NCBI GenBank assembly: GCA_946538475.1
Contig: CAMNGN010000066.1
Span: forward strand, 1 to 10,499
DNA length: 10,499 nucleotides
Origin: an uncultured Blautia sp.
GTDB lineage: Bacteria > Bacillota > Clostridia > Lachnospirales > Lachnospiraceae
Direction of reading: 5' to 3'
Shown: positions 6,501 to 10,499 of the stretch, in pieces
Numbering within the stretch: the stretch's first letter is position 1
Layout of the letters: each line of letters begins with the position of its first letter
Notes under the pieces: generated by a model
The model's input: the letters and a program-made list of their open reading frames with translations, nothing else
Databases searched by the model: none
Told to the model about the DNA's origin: nothing
Position numbers and translations under genes: made by a program

Positions 6501-6636
6501 AGAACCGTCCCCGCCGACCGTTAGAACACCAGCCTAGAGAACCGTCCCTGCCGACCGCTAAAAAACCAGCCTGGAGAACCGTCCCCGCCGACCGTTAAAA
6601 CACCATCCTGGAGAACCGTCCCCAACGACCGGTCCC
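6501..6636 (+). repeat. Tandem array of a 37-bp REP-like repeat (four copies)
   Basis: AGAACCGTCCC starts at 6501, 6538, 6575 and 6612, exactly 37 bases apart, with the last copy incomplete. The rest of the unit (GCCGACCG, TTAAAACACCAGCCTG) is also conserved. Units touch directly without spacers, which excludes CRISPR. Related copies occur at 8499, within 7865-7917, and in tandem at 8777-8880. Confidence 0.88.
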
Positions 6637-6647
6637 CGCTAATCGGT

Positions 6648-6695
6648 CAAAGTAAACCTGCGCCCCAAGGTCTAATTTAGCATGGCAAATGAGGG
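6648..6695 (+). repeat. 48-bp conserved upstream element of SH3 copy 2
   Basis: The sequence from CAAAGTAAA to AAATGAGGG matches 7974-8021 at 45 of 48 positions, the three differences being C/T changes. It ends about 49 bases before the TATATA box, the same distance as in the other copy. It is a candidate regulator-binding site. It contains the imperfect palindrome ATTTAGC / GCAAAT. Confidence 0.7.
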
Positions 6696-6720
6696 TTCCC
6701 AATATTTTTTCAAGAATATA

Positions 6721-6749
6721 TGTCCCCCCGGTAAAACCACCCGTATATA
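6721..6749 (+). promoter_or_regulatory. Promoter of SH3 copy 2
   Basis: TGTCCC at 6721-6726, 17 bases, then TATATA at 6744-6749 preceded by CG. The register is identical to the promoters at 5803 and 8048. The -35 box does not resemble TTGACA. Confidence 0.5.
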
Positions 6750-6758
6750 TATATGCAA

Positions 6759-6771
6759 GGGCAAAAAGCCC
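6759..6771 (+). other. 5'-terminal stem-loop in the leader of SH3 copy 2
   Basis: GGGC, five A and GCCC form a hairpin starting 15 bases after the first base of TATATA, so at the very 5' end of the mRNA. The same hairpin occurs at the same offset before copy 3. It is likely an mRNA-stabilising or regulatory stem. Confidence 0.55.
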
Positions 6772-6826
6772 GGAAACAAAAATAAAATAATATACGAAAT
6801 ATAGATAAAAAAAGGAGAAAATAATC

Positions 6827-7093
6827 ATGAAAGAAATGAATGCACTTAACATGGAAGCACTTGCAGATGTAACAGGCGGCGAGATCAGGAAAGTAAATAA
6901 CAAGTCCGTAGGATATGCATACGTCAGAGAAGAGCCGGGCAAGAACGGCCAGGTACTTGGAGCCTTAAAGAACGGCACAGAAGTCGAGACAACTGGCGAA
7001 GTCTGCAAGAAAGACGGATATGACTGGTACATGGTACACCTTACCACCGGTTCTGATGATGCTTGGATCGCAGGCAGCCTGATCGGTTATTAA
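6827..7093 (+). CDS. Double-glycine-leader small SH3-domain protein (copy 2)
   Basis: The protein has 88 residues. ATG 6827 has AAGGAG at 6811-6816, ten bases upstream, in an A-rich leader. The leader is 18 residues, ending LNMEALADVTGG, with L7, L12 and V15 at -12, -7 and -4 and GG at 17-18. The mature 70 residues form one SH3_3-type domain: VGYAYVREEPGKNGQVLGAL (the VRxxP..xxxVLG signature), NGTEVETTGEV, then WYMVHL and AWIAGSLIGY. One Cys (in EVCKK) is conserved in copy 3. The mature part is about two-thirds identical to copy 3 by eye. A secreted SH3b normally binds peptidoglycan or peptides, so a wall-targeted exported miniprotein is the natural inference. No catalytic domain is attached. 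The gene has its own promoter and terminator. Confidence 0.88.
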   Translation: MKEMNALNMEALADVTGGEIRKVNNKSVGYAYVREEPGKNGQVLGALKNGTEVETTGEVCKKDGYDWYMVHLTTGSDDAWIAGSLIGY

Positions 7094-7121
7094 TTTCTGA
7101 GAACATAAAGATATGAAAATG

Positions 7122-7152
7122 AAAGCATTCGGCGGATACCGGGTGCTTTTTT
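7122..7152 (+). terminator. Intrinsic terminator of SH3 copy 2
   Basis: An 11-bp stem (AAAGCATTCGG with CCGGGTGCTTT, two G.U) has a 6-base loop and ends in a T-run. It is homologous to the terminator of copy 3. Confidence 0.87.
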
Positions 7153-7254
7153 ATGTTATTGGAAACTTCCTTCCCTATGACTGAAGTAGCTCCGCGAGGA
7201 TGTGACCTGGGCGCAGATGAAGATGCAAGCTGACGCTTGTGCACACCAGCGTGC
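7153..7254. other. Short spacer after SH3 copy 2
   Basis: No gene is seen. It contains small overlapping inverted repeats (GCAAGC/GCTTGT and GCAC/GTGC) near 7225-7254 of unclear meaning. Confidence 0.3.
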
Positions 7255-7273
7255 AAAAAGTCGCAGAGCGACT
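7255..7273 (-). terminator. Possible leftward intrinsic terminator
   Basis: On the minus strand AGTCGC, TCT and GCGACT form a 6-bp stem with a 3-base loop followed by TTTT. No leftward gene is evident upstream of it, so it may be incidental or insulate the region. Confidence 0.4.
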
Positions 7274-7290
7274 ATTTGTTATTGATTTTT

Positions 7291-7321
7291 TATTCTACAT
7301 CGCGCAATACTCGTGGCTACT
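7291..7321 (+). repeat. 31-bp element shared with 8579-8609
   Basis: TATTCTACATCGCGCAATAC and the following CGTGGCTACT match the second copy at 28 of 31 positions. In both places it lies downstream of an SH3 gene terminator. It directly precedes the candidate structured RNA and may be its promoter or 5' end (AATACT, and TATAAA just after). Confidence 0.6.
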
Positions 7322-7790
7322 ATAAAGATGGTCATGAAACATAGCAGCCAGTTATGAGCATGGCCATCTTGTTGCTTAGGCTTCAGTCGTGAGATACGCG
7401 CACAAGGTGACATTCGTCTTCATCGTGAGTACAATCTCGCGATGAAGAATAAAACCCTTCGGCGGAGCGCAGACATGCGCAGTGGAAGGCGCTTACACGC
7501 TGCGCATGTCGTGTCAAGAGCGCAGAGGCGTTCATGAAATTAAACGCAGAATGTTTATGATGTAAGTCTGCGATGAATGTACGAAATGAGACATGTCTCT
7601 GATCTGGAATACAAAAGAAAGCGTCAGAGATAAAAGTTTGCGAAGAATTGCGGTCTCGCAATGCAGAAGGTGCTTCACGTCAGGTATAGTGAGACTGGAA
7701 CGCTGAGGAGTTTCCTGATGTAATGGCATGCGAATGCAAATTCTCTCTGCTGACATAATAAAAGCATTCCAGGACAATTCTTCCTGCTGT
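7322..7790 (+). ncRNA. Candidate large structured RNA between SH3 copies 2 and 3
   Basis: About 470 bases have no convincing ORF but a succession of strong local helices. 7325-7336 pairs with 7359-7370 (12 bp, one U.G). 7418-7429 pairs with 7436-7447 (12 bp, one U.G, 6-base loop). 7472-7482 pairs with 7500-7510 (11 bp, perfect). 7594-7603 pairs with 7623-7632 (10 bp, two G.U). 7647-7652 pairs with 7657-7662 (6 bp, 4-base loop). 7677-7684 pairs with 7714-7721 (8 bp, one G.U). The non-Watson-Crick pairs are all G.U on the plus strand, where the minus strand would have A.C mismatches, so the RNA is probably plus-strand. Size and style recall ornate large RNAs such as ROOL or GOLLD, but I cannot assign a class. 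The ends are approximate, and no terminator with a T-run is visible at the 3' side. Confidence 0.55.
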
Positions 7791-7864
7791 CCAATTAGCA
7801 GAAATCAAGAGCAGTGTTCTGCTTCCGCAGGCAGGCGACAGCAGGTATATCAGCAGCGACAGAA

Positions 7865-7917
7865 GGAGATCTGTCCCTAAAATCCGTTAAAAGAACAGCC
7901 GGAAGAACCGTCCCCGA
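7865..7917 (+). repeat. 53-bp repeat element, inverted relative to 6278-6330
   Basis: GGAGATCTGTCCC, an 18-base middle and a 22-base block with GAACCGTCCCCGA repeat the element at 6278-6330 in the opposite orientation. The pair brackets SH3 copy 2 and the structured RNA candidate. Confidence 0.7.
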
Positions 7918-7930
7918 AAGCTCACCCTCC

Positions 7931-8033
7931 GGCCACCCCGCAAGCTTGATTGACAGACTGAATTAGACTTTGCCAAAGTAAATCTGTGCCCCAAGGTCTA
8001 ATTTAGTATGGCAAATGAGGGGCCACCCCGCAA
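7931..8033 (+). repeat. 13-bp direct repeat flanking the 48-bp element
   Basis: GGCCACCCCGCAA occurs at 7931-7943 and 8021-8033, with the 48-bp element between them. It is possibly a recombination scar; copy 2 lacks it. Confidence 0.5.
7974..8021 (+). repeat. 48-bp conserved upstream element of SH3 copy 3
   Basis: This is the second copy of the element at 6648-6695 (45 of 48 identical). It is placed 50 bases before the TATATA box, against 49 in copy 2. Confidence 0.7.
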
Positions 8034-8047
8034 CAGTCAAAAAAAAT

Positions 8048-8076
8048 TAGCCCTCCACCTATTCTAATCGTATATA
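8048..8076 (+). promoter_or_regulatory. Promoter of SH3 copy 3
   Basis: TAGCCC at 8048-8053, 17 bases, then CG-flanked TATATA at 8071-8076. The register matches the other two SH3 promoters, and TTAGCC is shared with copy 1. Confidence 0.5.
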
Positions 8077-8084
8077 TTAATGAA

Positions 8085-8099
8085 CGGGCAAAAAGCCCG
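8085..8099 (+). other. 5'-terminal stem-loop in the leader of SH3 copy 3
   Basis: CGGGC, five A and GCCCG form a perfect hairpin at the same distance (15 bases) from the -10 box as in copy 2. Confidence 0.55.
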
Positions 8100-8159
8100 G
8101 GACCAAAATAAACAAATACAGAATAGATGTAAATCATATAGAAAAAAGGAGAAAAAATC

Positions 8160-8426
8160 ATGACAGAAATGAACAGAATCAGCGAAGAGGCTCTTGGAAC
8201 AGTAATCGGCGGCGCAATCAGAACAGTACAGAACACATCTGTAGGATATGCCAACATCAGAGAGGAACCGGGCGAGAACAGCAAAGTCATCTCAAAAGTA
8301 TACAATGGCGAGAAGCTCGAGACAACAGGTGAGACCTGCAAGAAGGGTGGATATGTATGGTACAGAGTACACCTTGCTTCCGGATCTGATGATGCATGGG
8401 TTGCCGGCAGCCTGATCGGATATTAA
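8160..8426 (+). CDS. Double-glycine-leader small SH3-domain protein (copy 3)
   Basis: The protein has 88 residues. ATG 8160 follows AAAAAAGGAG with normal spacing. The 18-residue leader ends ISEEALGTVIGG, with I7, L12 and V15 at -12, -7 and -4 and GG at 17-18. The mature domain starts AIRTVQNTSVGYANIREEP, continues with a divergent VISKVYNGEKLETTGE segment, and ends WYRVHL...AWVAGSLIGY, an SH3_3 pattern. It is the same length as copy 2 with no gaps. The strongest differences fall in the SH3 distal-loop region (KVYNGEK against ALKNGTE), as expected if ligand contact has diversified. The single Cys is conserved. Promoter, leader hairpin and terminator are homologous to those of copy 2, so the whole unit arose by tandem duplication. 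Exporter and target are unknown. Confidence 0.88.
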   Translation: MTEMNRISEEALGTVIGGAIRTVQNTSVGYANIREEPGENSKVISKVYNGEKLETTGETCKKGGYVWYRVHLASGSDDAWVAGSLIGY

Positions 8427-8461
8427 TTTCTGAAAACAGAAAAAAGATATAAAGAAATAAG

Positions 8462-8494
8462 AAAAGCATTCGGTGAAGACCGGATGCTTTTTTT
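8462..8494 (+). terminator. Intrinsic terminator of SH3 copy 3
   Basis: AAAGCATTCGG pairs with CCGGATGCTTT (one G.U) around a 6-base loop, with a long T-run. It is homologous to 7122-7152. Confidence 0.88.
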
Positions 8495-8498
8495 CATG

Positions 8499-8743
8499 AA
8501 GAAACGTCCCCGAAAGCCGTATATGACCACTTTGACAGATGCTGCCGGGACTACATTTGTATCTTTTGCAAATATTTTTATTCTTCATCGCGCAATACTT
8601 GTGGCTTCTGTCAAAAGCCTTCTGCAAAAAAGCTTTCTGCTAAAAAAGAGAAAAATATTTATACTTTCCCGGCCGCTCTCCCGTATAAGTATATGACGGG
8701 AAATAAGAGGACGCCCGATGGTGACAGACGGGGACCGACGAAA
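8499..8743. other. Spacer with a diverged 37-bp repeat copy and a 9-bp inverted repeat
   Basis: No gene is supported. GAAGAAACGTCCCCGAAAGC at about 8499 is a lone member of the 37-bp family. TTTGACAGA (8531-8539) and TCTGTCAAA (8607-8615) are exact inverted repeats enclosing the 31-bp element at 8579-8609. The tract 8616-8695 is AT-rich without a clear signal. Confidence 0.5.
8579..8609 (+). repeat. Second copy of the 31-bp element
   Basis: 28 of 31 positions match 7291-7321. Here the structured RNA does not follow, so this looks like its duplicated and truncated 5' boundary. Confidence 0.6.
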
Positions 8744-8880
8744 GGGACGGTTCTTCCCGCTGTCGAAAATACCAACGGGAAGAACCGTCCCCAAATACCG
8801 CTAAAATACCGACGGGAAGAACCGTCCCCGAAGACCGGTAAAATAGCGGCGGGAAGAACCGTCCCCGAAAGCCGTTCCGA
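8744..8880 (+). repeat. 37-bp REP-like array with one inverted and three direct copies
   Basis: Direct copies of GGGAAGAACCGTCCCC start at 8777, 8814 and 8851 (37-base period). An inverted copy at 8744-8759 (GGGACGGTTCTTCCCG) is an exact 16-bp reverse complement of 8776-8791, giving a long hairpin with a 16-base loop. The array ends four bases before the thioesterase stop codon. Confidence 0.88.
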
Positions 8881-8883
8881 ATA

Positions 8884-9588
8884 CTACACGAAGAACTGCA
8901 TCACCGCACACGGCGCACCCGCCGTCTCGAGCCACACGACATACTCCTCGCGGTCATGGTAGACCCGAGGACTCAGCACGTCCCCGAGATGGGCCTGACG
9001 CAGGTACTCGACCCGGAGCTCCACAGCCTTGATTCCGGCGGGGAGATAGGCGAGCGCCATGGCAATGTACTGTTCGTTGTTGACATGGCCGTTCGAATCC
9101 AGATGGATCGTCCGGACCTTGAAAGGCTGCTTCTCGACGAAGCCCTCTTTCGGGAGCCGGATATGGCGCGGCGCCTTGTCCATCACGAGCGCGTCCTCGA
9201 TCCCGTAAGCGTCGATCTCGACCTGGGGAACGCGTACCGGACGTCCCGCCTCCATGTCGAAATAGCACCAGCGGGAGTCGGCGCAGGCGAGGATCCTGCC
9301 CTCCGCGTCCTTTATTGTGAAGTTGCGGAGCGCCTCGAGGCCTCGAAATCCATGCGCCCAGGTGCGGGTGATGATCTTCTCACCGATGCGCGGATACCGG
9401 TCGACCCTGATCTGCCACCCGGTGATCATCCAGGCGAAGCCCTCCTTCTTCAGCTGAAGACCGCTGCGCCCGACATCATCGGCGTGAAAGACGGCACAGT
9501 CCTGAAGATAGTTGACAAGCCCGGCCAGTGAGAGCCTGTAGTCGGGGGCACACTCGGAATAACGGACATGAGAGGCAAATTCATACAT
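8884..9588 (-). CDS. Acyl-ACP thioesterase (FatA/FatB-type bacterial family)
   Basis: The protein has 234 residues. ATG 9588 is preceded by GGAAGGAG about 11 bases upstream; the longer frame would need a TTG inside that ribosome site. It has the double-hotdog layout of Acyl-ACP_TE. The first hotdog covers residues 1-130, with VRYSECAPDYRLSLAGLVNY, AWMITGWQIRV and TRTWAHGFRGLEALRNF. The second begins near 155 and carries the signature IHLDSNGHVNNEQY with D164, N166 and H168, followed by LRVEYLRQA with E194. It releases fatty acids from acyl-ACP in the cytosol, setting chain length; specificity cannot be read. It is transcribed alone, opposite to its right-hand neighbour. Palindromes lie in its 5' leader, and a REP array abuts its 3' end. 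Composition is GC-richer than the surrounding small genes. Confidence 0.95.
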   Translation of the reverse strand: MYEFASHVRYSECAPDYRLSLAGLVNYLQDCAVFHADDVGRSGLQLKKEGFAWMITGWQIRVDRYPRIGEKIITRTWAHGFRGLEALRNFTIKDAEGRILACADSRWCYFDMEAGRPVRVPQVEIDAYGIEDALVMDKAPRHIRLPKEGFVEKQPFKVRTIHLDSNGHVNNEQYIAMALAYLPAGIKAVELRVEYLRQAHLGDVLSPRVYHDREEYVVWLETAGAPCAVMQFFV

Positions 9589-9609
9589 AAGTGGTAATTC
9601 TCCTTCCAA

Positions 9610-9655
9610 CTGTTATGTTACGTAAAACAGTTTTCGTCTTGCTCGAAAGACGAAA
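9610..9655 (-). promoter_or_regulatory. Two adjacent palindromes in the thioesterase leader
   Basis: TTTCGTCTT (9632-9640) and AAGACGAAA (9647-9655) are perfect 9-bp inverted repeats around 6 bases. Next to them, at 9610-9630, CTGTT...AACAG encloses the palindrome TTACGTAA. They sit 22-67 bases upstream of ATG 9588 and could be an operator for a fatty-acid regulator or leader stem-loops. Confidence 0.45.
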
Positions 9656-9881
9656 GAGCGGGAGCCGGATCAGCGATAGCTGACATCTCCCACTGAAATA
9701 TAAGGATACCACAAATGTGCGGACGAGGTGAATGAGCAAAATAAACCTATTGTATATCTTCTGCAAGGGAGGTGGTAAGACCCGGAAGATGGCAGAACAA
9801 AGGAATAATACAGGCGCCGGGCGAAACCGTCATAGCCCGCCGGCTCATCCAAATGATATTTATTTCAATGCAAAATAGGTG
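9656..9881. other. Divergent intergenic region with hairpins
   Basis: GGGAG (9660-9664) pairs with CTCCC (9687-9691), enclosing TCAGC/GCTGA with a GATA loop. TATATT on the minus strand (9702-9697) is a possible thioesterase -10 box with no good -35. A GC-rich inverted repeat lies at about 9814-9845. A 48-codon frame at 9732-9878 has its start only two bases after AGGTGA and is not counted as a gene. Confidence 0.4.
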
Positions 9882-9887
9882 TATAAT
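9882..9887 (+). promoter_or_regulatory. -10 box for the fourth double-glycine gene
   Basis: TATAAT lies in an AT-rich context 107 bases before the ATG. The -35 region is only TTTATT, a poor match. This gene does not share the promoter layout of the SH3 copies. Confidence 0.4.
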
Positions 9888-9993
9888 TATATATGTATGT
9901 GTCTTTATAAAAGGACCGCAGAAACAGTAACGATAAAAGAAGCTGATAAACCATTTGATAGAATAGTTTTATAAAACAATTTAAGAGGAGAAA

Positions 9994-10224
9994 ATGAAAG
10001 CTATGAATAATAGAGTAAATGAATTTGATGAACTCGAAATGCTTGGAACACCTGAAAACGTAAAGAAACTGAACGATGAGCAGATGAGTAAAGTCCACGG
10101 AGGACTGAGCAACACTGCAAATCTTCCCGAACTCGACATTATTGATATAGGCGGTGAGGATGAGACGCCGGCACCGGAGACGACGGTAGGCCGCCGCGGA
10201 AAAGGCGGAATCGTCATCCGCTAA
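9994..10224 (+). CDS. Double-glycine-leader precursor peptide with acidic, Cys-free core
   Basis: The peptide has 76 residues. GAGGAG at 9985-9990 is close to ATG 9994; an in-frame ATG at 10003 is an alternative. The leader of 37 residues ends LNDEQMSKVHGG, with L26, M31 and V34 at -12, -7 and -4 and G36-G37 at the cleavage site, a textbook C39-type leader. The predicted mature 39 residues are LSNTANLPELDIIDIGG, an acidic, Pro/Thr-rich EDETPAPETTVG, and a basic tail GRRGKGGIVIR. There is no Cys, so it is neither a lanthipeptide nor a sactipeptide. A class II bacteriocin, signalling peptide or graspetide-like substrate (Thr plus Asp/Glu) all remain possible, and no modifying enzyme is nearby. 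The last six codons (10204-10221) lie in the first unit of a 34-bp tandem array. Confidence 0.8.
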   Translation: MKAMNNRVNEFDELEMLGTPENVKKLNDEQMSKVHGGLSNTANLPELDIIDIGGEDETPAPETTVGRRGKGGIVIR

Positions 10225-10357
10225 GCGGACACAAAAAGGCGGAATCGCCATCCGCTGAGCAGACGCGAAAAGGCGGAATGATTATCCGCTGAGCAGGCAT
10301 GAAAAGACGGAATGATCATCCGCCCGGCAGACACAAACGGGCGGAATGATCATTCAA
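10204..10357 (+). repeat. Tandem array of five 34-bp units at the 3' end of the precursor gene
   Basis: Units start at 10204, 10238, 10272, 10306 and 10340, exactly 34 bases apart, the last being partial. Each begins GGCGGAAT or a close variant and contains a near-palindrome (GCGGA...TCCGC; the fourth unit has CGGAATGATCATCCG). Read in the phase of the gene, the units encode GGIVIR-stop, GGIAIR-stop, GGMIIR-stop, DGMIIR-open and GGMIIQ-open. Unit 1 is coding and the others follow the stop codon. Confidence 0.88.
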
Positions 10358-10377
10358 TTTAATAAGACAGATAAATG

Positions 10378-10442
10378 AGGCCATTGAAGAGACTTGGGTA
10401 GTGTCAAGTGAGCTATGAAAAACGATGGCCTAAAAAATAGGC
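10378..10442 (+). other. Nested inverted repeats with alternative pairing near the window end
   Basis: AGGCCATTG (10378-10386) pairs with CGATGGCCT (10423-10431), with one U.G. ACTTG/CAAGT nests inside. GCCTA (10428-10432) can instead pair with TAGGC (10438-10442). A -10-like TATAAT follows at 10443-10448. It may be the leader of a gene beyond the window, or an insertion-sequence end (GGGTAGTGTCAAG resembles some IS256-type ends). The identity is not settled. Confidence 0.3.
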
Positions 10443-10499
10443 TATAATGAACCTTGAAAATCTGTAGATTATGTTCGCTGAAGGCTCTCCGAGGGCTTA

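Noticed and set aside
6501..6636. Possible CRISPR array (regular 37-base period)
   Set aside because: Units are contiguous with no unique spacers, no cas gene is present, and the same unit occurs singly and inverted elsewhere in the window.
7383..7777. Two minus-strand frames (92 and 81 codons) in the structured region
   Set aside because: They overlap each other in different frames, have no ribosome site and show no protein-like pattern. Plus-strand helices explain the sequence better.
8484..8696. 70-codon plus-strand frame after SH3 copy 3
   Set aside because: It starts within the terminator hairpin and runs through AT-rich and repeat sequence without a ribosome site.
8693..8962. 89-codon plus-strand frame across the REP array
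   Set aside because: It is made of repeat units and antisense thioesterase sequence, and its repeated peptide is an effect of the 37-bp period.
8956..9531. 191-codon plus-strand frame opposite the thioesterase
   Set aside because: It mirrors the thioesterase in antisense and has no family features.
9732..9878. 48-codon frame with a P-loop-like GGGKT
   Set aside because: The possible ribosome site is only two bases from the ATG, the remainder is not protein-like, and the frame runs through a GC-rich hairpin.
10204..10357. Possible CRISPR or multiple transcription terminators in the 34-bp array
   Set aside because: There are no spacers, so it is not CRISPR. The hairpins are not followed by T-runs, so they are not intrinsic terminators.

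Overview
The window looks like an accessory region of a low-to-medium GC Firmicute, most likely a Lachnospiraceae-type gut or rumen Clostridium relative. This rests on strong AGGAG-type ribosome binding sites, a UvrX-like Y-family polymerase next to an HTH-S24 regulator, a bacterial acyl-ACP thioesterase and a truncated thioester-reductase-like gene. The assignment is by protein family character only; no marker gene is present.

Left part (1-5770). This holds the 3' end of an Ig-like extracytoplasmic protein with a Cys/His tail, then a SAM methyltransferase that overlaps tail to tail with an error-prone DNA polymerase. The polymerase is preceded on the minus strand by a LexA/UmuD-like self-cleaving regulator, and the two form a probable SOS mutagenesis cassette. 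Divergent from it is a reductase gene cut off before its catalytic Tyr-Lys motif but still ending at a UUCG-loop terminator. Next comes a compact unit of promoter, 56-codon Cys-rich ORF and terminator with a possible antiterminator. An SGNH hydrolase and a short coupled hotdog-thioesterase-like remnant follow.

Middle part (5770-8880). Three small genes encode an unusual design: a short double-glycine (bacteriocin-type) leader followed by one SH3b-like domain. They share a promoter layout (T..CC, 17 bp, TATATA preceded by CG), and each has its own terminator. The second and third are a tandem duplication that includes a 48-bp upstream element at fixed spacing, a 5'-terminal stem-loop, the terminator and a 31-bp downstream element. 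Between them lies about 470 bases of helix-rich sequence without a convincing ORF, a candidate large structured RNA on the plus strand. Arrays of a 37-bp REP-like repeat and an inverted pair of a 53-bp element surround these modules.

Right part (8880-10499). This holds a minus-strand acyl-ACP thioesterase with palindromes in its leader, and then a fourth double-glycine precursor with an acidic, Cys-free core. The last codons of that precursor lie in the first of five 34-bp tandem repeats. Each of the first three repeats encodes, in the matching phase, a variant C-terminus followed by a stop, so recombination within the array could swap the end of the peptide. No C39 peptidase/ABC exporter, modifying enzyme or immunity gene is in the window; export would have to be provided from elsewhere.
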